A stretch of DNA of 64,000 nucleotides from Flavilitoribacter nigricans DSM 23189 = NBRC 102662 (GCF_002646595.1 NZ_PDUD01000010.1:238155-302154); one strand, 5' to 3'. Positions 31,368 to 40,630 are shown, counted from the stretch's first letter. Numbers and translations are program-made. The notes: a model not told the origin generated them from the sequence alone.

Positions 31368-33203
31368 ATGGTAGAACTCGCGGGAATCATCATTTTAGGC
31401 ATTCTGGCTCAGTGGTTGGCCTGGAGGATCAAAGTACCGGCCATCCTGCCGCTGATCCTGATCGGACTGATCGTTGGTCCCCTATCTGCCTATTTTACCG
31501 CTGATGGGACCAAACTGCTGGAACCAGTGTACGATGGAAGGACGGATTCCGGACTTTTCCCGGGGGAATACCTTTTCTATTTTGTGGCACTCTCTATCGG
31601 GATCATCCTTTTTGAAGGTGGCCTGACCCTGAAAAAGAAAGAGATCTCCGATGTCGGCCCCGTCATCCTCAAACTGATCACCGTTGGTTCGGCCATTACC
31701 TTTCTCGGTGCCGGCCTGGCGGCCCACTTTATCATGGGTCTCAACTGGGCTATTTCTTTCCTCTTTGCGGCCCTGATCATCGTTACCGGCCCGACCGTTA
31801 TCGCTCCGATCCTGCAGAATGTGCCCCTCAATCGCAACGTAGCTACCGTACTGAAATGGGAAGGGATCCTGATCGATCCCATCGGCGCGCTGGTGGCCGT
31901 CATCGTATTTGAGTTCATTCGCTCCACGGAAGGCAGTATGGCCTATACCTCGCACGCATTTGTCACCTTTACTCAGATCATTTTTATCGGTCTGGCCCTG
32001 GGGGCGGTAGCCGCCTGGTCGCTTTACCAATTGATCAAACACGATCTTATACCCCATTATTTGCTCAATGTGTTTACCCTGGCTTTCGTACTGGCGGTAT
32101 TTGTATTTTCGGATCTCATCGCCCACGAATCCGGGCTACTCTCCGTCGTGATCATGGGCATGGTACTGGGTAATATGGACGTGCCCCGGCTCAAGGATAT
32201 TCTCGATTTTAAGGAATCGCTCAGCGTACTGCTCATCTCGATCCTCTTTATCCTCCTGGCCGCTAATATCGACCGTGGAGAACTGGAAATGGTATTGAAG
32301 GACTGGCGCAGCTTCGCACTCCTGGGTTTTGTGGCATTTGTCATTCGGCCCCTGGGCGTATTTTTCAGTACCCGGGGCTCGGACCTGAAAGTCAAGGAAA
32401 AGTTGTTCATCTCCTGGGTTGGTCCCCGGGGGATCGTGGCGGCCGGTATTGCCTCCCTGTTCGGGATCACCCTGACCCGGGAGAATGTGGAGGGGGCCGA
32501 GTACATCACGCCTCTGGTATTCCTGATCGTTCTGGGGACGGTATTGCTCAACGCGGCCACCGCCCGGATCGTTGCCCGGCTGCTAAAGGTCATTCAGGAT
32601 ACGAGCGAGGGCATTCTGATTGTAGGATCCTCCACCGCCAGCCGGGTGATCGGAAAATACCTGCAGGATAACGGCCGGCATGTAGTGCTTATCGACAACA
32701 ATGATTACAACGTGCGCAAGGCCGTCAGCATGGGACTCAAAGCCTTTAATCTGAACATATATTCGGATGATCTCTCCGAGCAGTTTGATCTGCTCGATGC
32801 GGGTTACCTGATCGCCATGACGAGCAGTCCGGACGTCAATGAATATGCTGCCCGCCACTACGAACGACTGTTCGGGGAAAACGGTACTTACCGGCTCATC
32901 TCACCCGATGAGATGCAGCAGGATCCGTCCGAGATTCCCCAGCAGGGCATTTTTTCCTTCACCGATGATTTTATCAACCTCAGTGAAGTGGCCCGGGACT
33001 ATCCCGTTATTCACGAAACGCCGGTCAACAATATCGACGAGCTTACGGCCTTACTTCGCCGGTTGAATGCCGAGAAAAAGAGTATTCCTATCTTTATAAA
33101 AAATAAAGAAGGCCAACTGGAGATCCTGCAGGCCAAACCAGAGGAGATGGAGGTTGAAGAAGGAAATATGCTCGTTTATTTGGGTAAAGAGATGGAAAAC
33201 TAA
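31368..33203 (+). CDS. CPA1-type Na+/H+ antiporter with C-terminal TrkA-N regulatory domain
   Basis: 611 residues. About 12-13 hydrophobic segments fill residues 1-400, with the family signatures FEGGLTLK, ITGPTVIAPIL (as TGPTVIAPILQNVP), and WEGILIDPIGALVAV, where the Asp is the candidate ion site. Residues about 405-490 form a Rossmann-type TrkA-N domain (ILIVGSSTASRVIGKYL, HVVLIDNN) that would bind NAD(H) or a nucleotide and gate the transporter. The tail is soluble. It exchanges Na+ or K+ for protons at the inner membrane. Whether it moves Na+ or K+ is not evident. Confidence 0.9.
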   Translation: MVELAGIIILGILAQWLAWRIKVPAILPLILIGLIVGPLSAYFTADGTKLLEPVYDGRTDSGLFPGEYLFYFVALSIGIILFEGGLTLKKKEISDVGPVILKLITVGSAITFLGAGLAAHFIMGLNWAISFLFAALIIVTGPTVIAPILQNVPLNRNVATVLKWEGILIDPIGALVAVIVFEFIRSTEGSMAYTSHAFVTFTQIIFIGLALGAVAAWSLYQLIKHDLIPHYLLNVFTLAFVLAVFVFSDLIAHESGLLSVVIMGMVLGNMDVPRLKDILDFKESLSVLLISILFILLAANIDRGELEMVLKDWRSFALLGFVAFVIRPLGVFFSTRGSDLKVKEKLFISWVGPRGIVAAGIASLFGITLTRENVEGAEYITPLVFLIVLGTVLLNAATARIVARLLKVIQDTSEGILIVGSSTASRVIGKYLQDNGRHVVLIDNNDYNVRKAVSMGLKAFNLNIYSDDLSEQFDLLDAGYLIAMTSSPDVNEYAARHYERLFGENGTYRLISPDEMQQDPSEIPQQGIFSFTDDFINLSEVARDYPVIHETPVNNIDELTALLRRLNAEKKSIPIFIKNKEGQLEILQAKPEEMEVEEGNMLVYLGKEMEN

Positions 33204-33256
33204 AAGAGATCACCCGGCTTTTTCCTGCGCACTTTTATTTTATCGCCCGATCCGGG

Positions 33257-33264
33257 TATTTTTG
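33257..33264 (+). promoter_or_regulatory. Candidate -7 box upstream of the VanX-like gene
   Basis: TATTTTTG, matching TAnnTTTG, 55 bases before the start at 33320. No spaced TTG. Confidence 0.3.
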
Positions 33265-33319
33265 CCGCGCATCCGACAGCAGCCGGCTGCTACCATATCC
33301 CTCATTATAAGTCATATTC

Positions 33320-34039
33320 ATGAAGTTCTTAGGTACCGTTCTGATCCTTTTTTCCTGCGTAGCCTGCAATTTGGTCTCTTCCGGCAACTCATCCGCTCCA
33401 GATATCACGGCCTTTCCGGTAGAAGTTGTCCAGCCGGTGGTTCCCCAGTTGATCCGGGATACGGTACCACCTCCGCCTCCGATCGATTACGATACCAGTC
33501 AGTGGACAGAACTGATCCGGCTCGACAGCAGTTTTGTGATCGACCTGCGCTATGCCACCGACAGCAATTTTGTGGATACCATCATGTACGAATGCGGGCG
33601 CTGCTTCCTGCGACCGGCCGTGGCCCGGGCGGTACTGGCTGCACAGGAAGAACTACGCCCCCAGGGATACCGGCTCATGATGCTGGATTGTTACCGCCCC
33701 CGGCCCGTTCAGTGGCGGCTCTGGAATAAAGTGCCGGATCCCCGCTTTGTATCCGACCCCCGGAAAGGCTCTATGCACAACCGCGGCGCAGCCGTGGACC
33801 TTACCCTGGCCGATCCCGACGGCAACGAACTGGATATGGGCACTCCTTTCGACTTCTTTGGCCCGGAAGCTTATCCGGCTTACACCAAACATCCCGATAG
33901 TATCCTGGCCCGTCGCAAGCTCCTGAGCGAAACAATGATCCGTCACGGTTTCCGCGCCATCCGTACCGAATGGTGGCATTTTGCCTATACCGGCCGGGGA
34001 AATGCGCTGGCGGACTGGGAGTGGGATTGCCCGGAATAA
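33320..34039 (+). CDS. VanX-type D-Ala-D-Ala dipeptidase, lipoprotein
   Basis: 239 residues. A lipobox (VACN, Cys17) ends the signal peptide, so it is membrane-anchored in the envelope. The catalytic domain about 60-230 shows IDLRYAT, MLDCYRPRPVQW, the zinc-binding SMHNRGAAVDLTL (SxHxxGxAxD) and EWWHF, the standard peptidase M15D set. It hydrolyses D-Ala-D-Ala in peptidoglycan recycling or scavenging; with no vanH or vanA neighbour, vancomycin resistance is not implied. The proline-rich stretch after the lipobox (DTVPPPPPIDYD) is a linker. Confidence 0.9.
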   Translation: MKFLGTVLILFSCVACNLVSSGNSSAPDITAFPVEVVQPVVPQLIRDTVPPPPPIDYDTSQWTELIRLDSSFVIDLRYATDSNFVDTIMYECGRCFLRPAVARAVLAAQEELRPQGYRLMMLDCYRPRPVQWRLWNKVPDPRFVSDPRKGSMHNRGAAVDLTLADPDGNELDMGTPFDFFGPEAYPAYTKHPDSILARRKLLSETMIRHGFRAIRTEWWHFAYTGRGNALADWEWDCPE

Positions 34040-34118
34040 GCTTGGTCCTGATGTTACTTCCAACGCTACCGGATGGCGGAACATTTATCCTACCCCTCGA
34101 ATAACCTAAAATTTTCAC

Positions 34119-34126
34119 TACCTTTG
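34119..34126 (+). promoter_or_regulatory. Candidate -7 box upstream of the SulP gene
   Basis: TACCTTTG, a full match to TAnnTTTG, about 118 bases before the ATG at 34245. Confidence 0.4.
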
Positions 34127-34244
34127 CGGCCCCTTAACGCAAGGCCCTAGTCATACCCATAACCTTCAGCAATTTTATATCTCAAATTTTTTCCTGGCTC
34201 GGAAATCGACATTTCCGTAACGGGCTAACTTTTTTTTATTGCAA

Positions 34245-35774
34245 ATGAAGAAATATTTCAACCTTTTCGACCTCTCACAAAAAGTCGATTATAAAACAGA
34301 ATTCCTTTCCGGACTGACCGTAGCGCTGGCCTTGATCCCCGAAGCAGTTGCTTTTGCTTTCATGGCGGGGCTTTCTCCACTGACCGGCCTGTACGCCGCT
34401 TTTGTAATGGGTCTGGTGACTTCCATCCTGGGCGGACGTCCGGGCATGATCTCCGGAGCGACCGGAGCGGTAGCCGTCGTGATCGCCGCGCTGGCGCATT
34501 CCCACGGTGTGGAGTATATTTTCGCAACGGTGATTCTGGCGGGTATCCTGCAGGTCGGTGCCGGTATGCTCCGGCTCGGAAAACTGATGCGGCTGGTGCC
34601 CCATCCCGTGATCTTCGGTTTTGTCAACGGACTGGCCATCATCATTTTCATGTCCCAACTCGATCAGTTTAAGGATGCTTCGGGCGCATGGCTGACCGGA
34701 ACGCCGCTGTATGTTCTGCTCGGACTGGTACTGCTGACCATGCTGATCATCTGGGGACTGCCCAAACTCAGCAAGGCGATCCCGGCCTCCCTGGTGGCGA
34801 TCCTGACTATTTTCGGTCTGGTGGTTATGCTGAATATCGATACCAAAACCGTTGGAGATATGGCATCTATTCAGGGTGGATTTCCGCCCTTCCATTTGCC
34901 CAATGTGCCGATAAACCTGGAGACTTTCATGCTGATCCTTCCCTACGCCGGTATCATGGCGGGGGTAGGCCTGATCGAAAGCCTGCTGACCCTCAACATT
35001 ATCGATGAGATCACCGAAACCCGCGGCCGCGGTAATAAGGAAGCCGTAGCGCAGGGCACGGCCAATATCCTTTCCGGACTGTTCTCCGGCATGGGCGGCT
35101 GTGCGATGATCGGACAAAGCCTGATCAACATTTCTTCCGGCGCCCGGGCCAGAATGTCCGGCATTGTGGCGGCAGTGATGCTGCTCATCTTCATCATGTT
35201 CGGAGCCAGCCTGATCGAAAAACTGCCGATGGCGGCGCTGACCGGACTGATGATCATGGTGGCGATCGGTACCTTCGAATGGGCCAGTTTGAAGACCTTC
35301 AACAAAATGCCCAAATCCGACATCTTTGTCATGGTCCTGGTAACGGCCGTTACCGCGCTCCTGCACAATCTCGCCCTGGCGGTGATCATCGGAGTGATCA
35401 TTGCCGCGCTGGTCTTTGCCTGGGACAACGCCAAACGCATCCGCGCGCGCAAACGGATCGATGAAGACGGCATCAAACACTATGAAATTTACGGACCGCT
35501 ATTTTTTGGTTCCGTCACCGTTTTCAACGAGAAGTTCGACGTGCTGAATGACCCGGAAGAAGTGATCATTGATTTTGCCGAAAGCCGGGTGGTCGACATG
35601 TCCGCAATTGAAGCGCTCAACAAGATCACCGAGCGCTACCAGAAGGTGGGCAAAAAAGTTCACCTGAAACATCTCAGTCCGGATTGCCGCAAACTCCTGG
35701 CCAATGCCGAAGAGATCATCGATGTGAACGTCATGGAAGATCCAAACTACAAACTGGTTGTAGACCAGATCTAA
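34245..35774 (+). CDS. SulP/SLC26-family anion transporter with STAS domain
   Basis: About 509 residues from the ATG at 34245; a TTG two codons earlier is less likely. It begins MKKYFNLFDLSQKVDYKTEFLSGLTVALALIPEAVAFAF, with the SulP motif PEAVAFA. Glycine-rich helices follow (GLYAAFVMGLVTSILGGRPGMISGATGAVAVV), as do NILSGLFSGMGGCAMIGQS and a cytosolic STAS domain about 415-505 (VIIDFAESRVVDMSAIEAL). It is a bacterial inner-membrane anion transporter; sulfate and bicarbonate are the usual candidates. The substrate cannot be read from sequence. Confidence 0.93.
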   Translation: MKKYFNLFDLSQKVDYKTEFLSGLTVALALIPEAVAFAFMAGLSPLTGLYAAFVMGLVTSILGGRPGMISGATGAVAVVIAALAHSHGVEYIFATVILAGILQVGAGMLRLGKLMRLVPHPVIFGFVNGLAIIIFMSQLDQFKDASGAWLTGTPLYVLLGLVLLTMLIIWGLPKLSKAIPASLVAILTIFGLVVMLNIDTKTVGDMASIQGGFPPFHLPNVPINLETFMLILPYAGIMAGVGLIESLLTLNIIDEITETRGRGNKEAVAQGTANILSGLFSGMGGCAMIGQSLINISSGARARMSGIVAAVMLLIFIMFGASLIEKLPMAALTGLMIMVAIGTFEWASLKTFNKMPKSDIFVMVLVTAVTALLHNLALAVIIGVIIAALVFAWDNAKRIRARKRIDEDGIKHYEIYGPLFFGSVTVFNEKFDVLNDPEEVIIDFAESRVVDMSAIEALNKITERYQKVGKKVHLKHLSPDCRKLLANAEEIIDVNVMEDPNYKLVVDQI

Positions 35775-35782
35775 CAGCAAGC

Positions 35783-35814
35783 GAGTGAGGAAGTGCAGAG
35801 TTACTTCCTCACTC
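35783..35814. terminator. Bidirectional terminator between SulP and acetyltransferase genes
   Basis: Perfect 12-base arms, GAGTGAGGAAGT at 35783-35794 and ACTTCCTCACTC at 35803-35814, with an 8-base loop. It lies just after the SulP stop codon, and its right arm overlaps the acetyltransferase stop codon (35809-35811). The U-tract is weak. Confidence 0.55.
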
Positions 35815-36423
35815 CTTCACCTCCTTTCCCGTCAGCCATTCCACATTGGCTGTGATCCATTCCGGGTCCCGGTCCCACCACTTTAATTGCAGCAGTTTTT
35901 CGATCTGTGCGTCCGGAAATCGCCGGCGGATCACCCGGCCCGGATTGCCCCCGACGATCGTATAGGGCGGCACATCTTTGGTGACCGTAGAATTGGCGGC
36001 AATGATGGCCCCGTCGCCGATCTGCACGCCCGGCATGATGGTAGCCCGGTAGCCGATCCAGACGTCGTTGCCCACAACGGTATTCCCTTTACTGGGATAA
36101 CTTTTGCCGTCCATGGCTTTTTCCCAACCGTTGCCGAATATGGCAAAAGGATAACTGGAAACGGCATCGGACAGGTGATTCGCACCGTTCATAATGAAAG
36201 TGACATCGGAAGCGATCATACAGAACTTGCCGATGATCAGTTTGTCTCCGATGAAATCGAAGTGGTACTTCACATTTTTTTCAAAATTGTGCACATCCGA
36301 AAAGTCATCGTAATAGGTATAGTCCCCCACTTCAATATTGGGATTTTTTACCAGATTTTTCAAAAAGCAGAGACGGTCGTAATGGGGCAGCGGAAAGAGG
36401 GTATTGCGATCAGGTCCTTGCAT
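35809..36423 (-). CDS. Vat/CatB-type left-handed beta-helix acetyltransferase
   Basis: About 204 residues from the ATG at 36423 (MQGPDRNTLFPLP), preferred over an upstream in-frame ATG at 36474 because family members begin at this GPD-like segment. Hexapeptide repeats run through the C-terminal half (IGKFCMIASDVTFIMNGANH, VVGNDVWIGYRATIMPGVQIGDGAIIAANSTVTKDVPPY, IVGGNPGRVIRRRF). The catalytic histidine of the family would be in NGANHLSD. Close relatives acetylate streptogramin A or chloramphenicol, but many chromosomal homologues have other or unknown acceptors, so resistance is not assumed. Confidence 0.85.
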   Translation of the reverse strand: MQGPDRNTLFPLPHYDRLCFLKNLVKNPNIEVGDYTYYDDFSDVHNFEKNVKYHFDFIGDKLIIGKFCMIASDVTFIMNGANHLSDAVSSYPFAIFGNGWEKAMDGKSYPSKGNTVVGNDVWIGYRATIMPGVQIGDGAIIAANSTVTKDVPPYTIVGGNPGRVIRRRFPDAQIEKLLQLKWWDRDPEWITANVEWLTGKEVKE

Positions 36424-36528
36424 GTTCTTTTTTTCTACAAAGTTGCGCCATTGCATCCGCTTTGTCGTCCGCAATTACAATTAATCAGCTTCCGGTGAGA
36501 TTCCGAACCAGAAAAACGGCCCCGCCGG

Positions 36529-38298
36529 TCAGCGAGCCTGCTTTTGGGCGTTCAGCCAGGCCGAAGGTGTGCGTCCCATATGTTTTTTAAAGAAAGCGTT
36601 GAATACGGTTTTTGAATTGAAGCCGCTTTCGTAGGCCAGTCCCAGAATGGTCAGATGTGCATTCGATGGATCTTTGGCTTTTTCGCAGAATGCTTCCAGG
36701 CGGAAGCCGTTGATGTATTCGTTGAAGTTTTTCCCGATCTGCTCGTTGAGGAACCAGGATAGTTTATTCGGATGCAGGGACAACATTTCCGCCAGGTCTT
36801 TGAGCGAAAGAGCCGGATCCAGGTAGGGATATTCGCCGGCCAGCAGTTCACTCAGTAACTGCCGGTAACGGGCAATTTCCTCCTCATCCATTTTCGGTAC
36901 GTCCTCTGCCGGTGGTGGCGTGGAGGTCTGGTTCGGCATATCCCCGAAGGCGGTTTTTTCCAGAGCGGCAAATGCCGGATCGTCCCGCAGGGGCGCCAGG
37001 AAAGGATCGTGAAACAAGGTAAAGAACCGTCCGTGCCTTCCCGCGATACCTTCCCGCAACTGCTGCATTACGGCCTCCTTTTTTCCCGCATACAGATCGA
37101 AATATACCCGCCAGGGTCGAAATCCGCCATCCAATTCCGGACTGTCCGCTACCGGGCTCCGATCGATCCCATGGTAGCGATCGTACAGGAGCTGATAATA
37201 AGGAGCGAACGACTTATCCCGGTGTTTTTCCAGGAGGCTATTCAGCGCATCCGGTTCTTTGAGTAAAATGAGGTTGGCCGCTTTCACCTGCAGGGCCAGT
37301 TGCCAGTTGGGATCGAGTTCCTGCACCCGGTCCATATATTCATTAGATGTGGTGTGATCGCCGGCGAAGAAGAGAATATTTCCCTTCATGAAGATATGAT
37401 TCGCCGAAAGCGGATTGACCACCAGTGCCCGGTCGATACACTCCAGGGCCTCTGCAAAACGCCCCTGGGTGATCAGCAGGCCGGCCTTGGCCTCGAGGAC
37501 CTCACTGTGATTGGGCTGAATAGCCAGTGTTTTATCCAGTTGCTCCATCCCCTGAGCGACATCCCAGTCCAGCAGGATGCTACAGGTAGCCGCCGCCAGG
37601 TAGTAATCGGGCCAGTCGTTCTTGAGTTGGGAAACGATCTGCAGGTATTGGGCGGTCTGCCGGCGGCCTTCTGCCAATGGCGTTATATTCCAGGAGGTAA
37701 GGTAAGCGTGGCATCGGATCAGACCGTAGTACGGCAGTGGGTTCCGGGCATCCAGCTGGATGCTCTTTTCGTAATATTCGATGGCCCGCGGATAATTGAC
37801 ATTGCTCCACTGCAACTGAAAGGAACGACCTTTCAGGTACAATTGGTAAGCCTCAATGTCCTGAGTCGGGGCCTGCACCAGTTGGTCCTGGATGTCGAGG
37901 TGGCCGAAATGTTCCCGGATCTGTTCGGCGATCAGCAGACTGATCTCATCCTGCAAATCGAAGATATCCACCATTTCACGATCGAAACTTTTGGTCCACA
38001 ACCGAAAGCCGTCGGCCGCCCGGATCAGTTGGGCCGCAATGCGCACCCGGTTCCGAAACCGGCGCACACTCCCTTCCAGCAGGGTGCGAACGCCCAGTTG
38101 CTCACCGATCCGGCGCACGTCAATATGTTTTCCCTTGAATACAAAAGAGGAGGTACGGGCCGTCACTTTCAATCCCTTCACTCTGGTGAGGGCATTGATG
38201 ATCTCTTCCGTAATTCCGTCGCTGAAATATTCGTTGTCCCGGTCGGAACTGATATTAACAAAGGGAAGTACAGCCACCGATTTTTCTTGCTCTTGCAT
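36529..38298 (-). CDS. TolB/FlgO-like, TPR, AraC-HTH fusion regulator
   Basis: 589 residues, predicted soluble. Residues 1-130 resemble the TolB-like/FlgO amino domain (SVAVLPFVNISSDRDNEYFSDGITEEIINAL, LLEGSVRRFRNRVRIAAQL), often found in cyclase-linked TPR proteins. The middle about 140-400 has TPR helices (YQLYLKGRSFQLQW, ALECIDRALVVNPLSANHIFMKG). The C-terminal 100 residues are an AraC-type double helix-turn-helix (LSLKDLAEMLSLHPNKLSWFLNEQ, ILGLAYESGFNSKTVFNAFFKKHMG). The ligand or input sensed by the N-terminal part is unknown. It is transcribed divergently from the histidine kinase, across about 188 bases, so it might control that operon or itself. Confidence 0.88.
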   Translation of the reverse strand: MQEQEKSVAVLPFVNISSDRDNEYFSDGITEEIINALTRVKGLKVTARTSSFVFKGKHIDVRRIGEQLGVRTLLEGSVRRFRNRVRIAAQLIRAADGFRLWTKSFDREMVDIFDLQDEISLLIAEQIREHFGHLDIQDQLVQAPTQDIEAYQLYLKGRSFQLQWSNVNYPRAIEYYEKSIQLDARNPLPYYGLIRCHAYLTSWNITPLAEGRRQTAQYLQIVSQLKNDWPDYYLAAATCSILLDWDVAQGMEQLDKTLAIQPNHSEVLEAKAGLLITQGRFAEALECIDRALVVNPLSANHIFMKGNILFFAGDHTTSNEYMDRVQELDPNWQLALQVKAANLILLKEPDALNSLLEKHRDKSFAPYYQLLYDRYHGIDRSPVADSPELDGGFRPWRVYFDLYAGKKEAVMQQLREGIAGRHGRFFTLFHDPFLAPLRDDPAFAALEKTAFGDMPNQTSTPPPAEDVPKMDEEEIARYRQLLSELLAGEYPYLDPALSLKDLAEMLSLHPNKLSWFLNEQIGKNFNEYINGFRLEAFCEKAKDPSNAHLTILGLAYESGFNSKTVFNAFFKKHMGRTPSAWLNAQKQAR

Positions 38299-38316
38299 GA
38301 GAAAGGTTACTGCTGC

Positions 38317-38324
38317 TAAAGGTA
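38317..38324 (-). promoter_or_regulatory. Possible -7 box of the AraC-fusion gene
   Basis: Reads TACCTTTA on the minus strand, seven of eight to TAnnTTTG, 19 bases before the start codon at 38298. Tentative. Confidence 0.25.
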
Positions 38325-38456
38325 ATTACTTCTCCTTAAAAGGTCGATATTTGAACTTTATATAATTTCTCCGGCCAGCGCCTGATAGCTTTGTTAATGG
38401 CCCATAAATTCTTGTTAATAAGCTGTTAAGCGGCGAGAGGGGCTCGTTTTTTAATT

Positions 38457-38464
38457 TAATTTTG
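38457..38464 (+). promoter_or_regulatory. Candidate -7 box of the two-component operon
   Basis: TAATTTTG, matching TAnnTTTG, 22 bases before the histidine kinase start at 38487. A second match, TAGCTTTG, lies at 38386-38393. Confidence 0.4.
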
Positions 38465-38486
38465 GATTCCAAATTAGCATTTCGCA

Positions 38487-39761
38487 ATGAACGATAAGAT
38501 AATCCGGCGCGTGTTGATCTTCGGTGCAGTGGCCATTCTGGGCATTGTGGCCGTGCAGTCTTATTGGGGCATCAGCACCTGGAATATCAACGAGGAAGAG
38601 TTTCACCAGAAGGCCAGTCAGGCTTTGTTCAATGTGGCGAAAGACATGGCTAAGCTCAGCGGAGCCACCCTCCCACCCCGGGAAGTGATCAAGCAGCGCA
38701 CCAATAATTATTATCTGGTCAATGTAGAATACGAGATCAACTCCATCTCCCTGGAAGCCTCCCTGCACAAGGAACTGGAAGCCATTGGCCTCAATATCCC
38801 GTTCGAATACGCTGTCTACGACTGCTATACCGACGAGATGCAGTATATGGCCTACTGTACCGACCGCCCCGTGGATAAGGCCAACCTCGAACTGGGCAAC
38901 CTGCCGAAGGATAATCAGAATGAATCCAACTACTACTTCGGGGTGAAATTCCCGACCCGGGCCGGTTATCTGTTCAATAAGATCCAGCTCTTTCTTTTTC
39001 TCACGCTGATCCTGTTCATCACGGTCGCCTTTTTCGGCTACGCCATGAGCGTCATCCTGCGGCAGAAGCGCCTGTCCGATATGCAGAAGGATTTTATCAA
39101 CAATATGACCCACGAGTTCAAAACGCCGATCTCCACAATCAAAATATCGGCGGATGTTTTCCTGAATAATCCCGATGTGCGGCAGAATGAGCGCCTGCTC
39201 CGCTACGCCGGTATCATAAAAGAGCAAAATCTTCGTTTGAATCATCAGGTAGAGAAGGTTTTACAACTGGCCAAAGTGGAAGGAGACAATTTTGAGCTGA
39301 AAAAAGAATCGCTCGATCTGACCGAAGTGCTGCTGCCCATCCTGGAGAGTACCAAACTCCGGGTAGAGGACGTCAATGGCAAACTGGATTACAGCATTCC
39401 CGAACACGCCATTATGATCCGGGCCGATAAATTCCACCTGACCAACATTCTGCATAACCTGCTGGACAATGCGATCAAATACTGTTGTGAATATCCGCAG
39501 ATCAGGGTCGAATTGACCGAAGAGAAAGGCAGGGCCCACTTGACGATCGCGGATCAGGGTGTCGGTATCAAAAAAGAACATCTCCCCCACATTTTTGATA
39601 AATTCTATCGCGTTCCTACCGGTGATGTCCACAACGTAAAAGGTTTTGGCCTCGGCCTTTTTTATGTGAAAAACATTTGTGATGCCCACCAGTGGAAATT
39701 ACAACTGGAAAGTGAAAACGGTAAAGGCACCCAGGTCTCCATCCGCATTCCGGTCGGGTAA
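38487..39761 (+). CDS. Sensor histidine kinase
   Basis: 424 residues. There is a first helix at about 8-27, a periplasmic sensor region of about 140 residues and a second helix at about 172-195, with no obvious HAMP. The phosphoacceptor domain follows: FINNMTHEFKTPISTIKISADVF, with His209 as the phosphorylated histidine. The ATPase domain has an N box (NILHNLLDNAIKYCC), G1 (ADQGVGI) and G2 (GFGLGLFYVKNI). It autophosphorylates and passes phosphate to the response regulator encoded 66 bases downstream. The signal is unknown. Confidence 0.94.
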   Translation: MNDKIIRRVLIFGAVAILGIVAVQSYWGISTWNINEEEFHQKASQALFNVAKDMAKLSGATLPPREVIKQRTNNYYLVNVEYEINSISLEASLHKELEAIGLNIPFEYAVYDCYTDEMQYMAYCTDRPVDKANLELGNLPKDNQNESNYYFGVKFPTRAGYLFNKIQLFLFLTLILFITVAFFGYAMSVILRQKRLSDMQKDFINNMTHEFKTPISTIKISADVFLNNPDVRQNERLLRYAGIIKEQNLRLNHQVEKVLQLAKVEGDNFELKKESLDLTEVLLPILESTKLRVEDVNGKLDYSIPEHAIMIRADKFHLTNILHNLLDNAIKYCCEYPQIRVELTEEKGRAHLTIADQGVGIKKEHLPHIFDKFYRVPTGDVHNVKGFGLGLFYVKNICDAHQWKLQLESENGKGTQVSIRIPVG

Positions 39762-39827
39762 TCATTTTGCGGTTCAAGACACCACTTAACGACCACTATT
39801 TAACTGACTACTGACTCACAAAATACC

Positions 39828-40520
39828 ATGAAAGCTCATTTACTGTACGTTGAAGACGATGAAAGCCTGAGTTTTGTAACCCGGGACAATCTCGAATTGC
39901 AGGGTTACAAGATCACGTACTGCCCCGACGGGCGACAGGCGCTGGATGCCCTCTCCCTCCACCGGTTTGACCTCTGTATTCTGGACGTGATGCTTCCGGA
40001 GATCGACGGTTTTACCCTGGCCCGGGAGATCCGGAAATTCGACACCCAGGTGCCGATCCTTTTCCTCACCGCCCGTTCGCTGAAGGAGGACCGCATTCAG
40101 GGACTACGCCTGGGAGCGGACGACTACATCACCAAACCTTTCAGCATCGAGGAACTGATCCTGAAGATTGAAGTGTTTCTCCGCCGCAGCAAGATCTCCC
40201 AACCCGAACAACCCTCCCATTTCCGTCTGGGGAAATTCGAGTTTGATTATAAAAACCTCAAACTGAAGCTTGGAGAGGAAGAAAAAAGGCTGACCCAGAA
40301 GGAAGCTGACCTGCTGAAATTCTTTGTCGATAACCGCAACCAGGTGGTCAAGCGCTCCCGCATCCTGCAGCAGATCTGGGGCGAAGATGATTATTTCATG
40401 GGCCGCAGTCTGGACGTTTTTATCTCCCGTTTACGAAAATATCTGCAGCAGGACCAGCAGTTAAAGATCGAAAATATTCACGGTGTAGGCTTCCGTTTGG
40501 TGGAAGAAGGAGCCGGTTAA
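39828..40520 (+). CDS. OmpR-family response regulator
   Basis: 230 residues. The receiver domain about 1-120 has acidic residues DDE near the start, phosphoacceptor Asp53 in CILDVMLPEIDG, and the conserved lysine in DDYITKPFS. The C-terminal half is the winged helix of OmpR/PhoB proteins (RLTQKEADLLKFFVDN, RSLDVFISRLRKYL, IENIHGVGFRLV). It is the cognate partner of the upstream kinase. Confidence 0.95.
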   Translation: MKAHLLYVEDDESLSFVTRDNLELQGYKITYCPDGRQALDALSLHRFDLCILDVMLPEIDGFTLAREIRKFDTQVPILFLTARSLKEDRIQGLRLGADDYITKPFSIEELILKIEVFLRRSKISQPEQPSHFRLGKFEFDYKNLKLKLGEEEKRLTQKEADLLKFFVDNRNQVVKRSRILQQIWGEDDYFMGRSLDVFISRLRKYLQQDQQLKIENIHGVGFRLVEEGAG

Positions 40521-40575
40521 CAAATGTTTGTAGAAAAATCAAAGAACTTTAGGAGGTTTTTTTCAACAGGGGCCT

Positions 40576-40583
40576 TATCTTTG
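40576..40583 (+). promoter_or_regulatory. Candidate -7 box upstream of the PpiD-like gene
   Basis: TATCTTTG, a full match to TAnnTTTG. The leader to the ATG at 40711 would be about 120 bases and contains the 7-codon frame at 40631-40654. Confidence 0.45.
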
Positions 40584-40630
40584 CACTTCCAAAAAATTCA
40601 GTAAGACATAACTCACTGATTATTAAAACC

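Noticed and set aside
33320..34039. VanX-like protein considered as part of a vancomycin resistance cluster
   Set aside because: No vanH, vanA or vanRS genes are near; the lipoprotein form fits recycling or scavenging.
34275..35480. Open frame of 401 codons antisense to the SulP gene
   Set aside because: Histidine- and glutamine-rich composition typical of a shadow of a membrane-protein gene; SulP motifs are clear on the plus strand.
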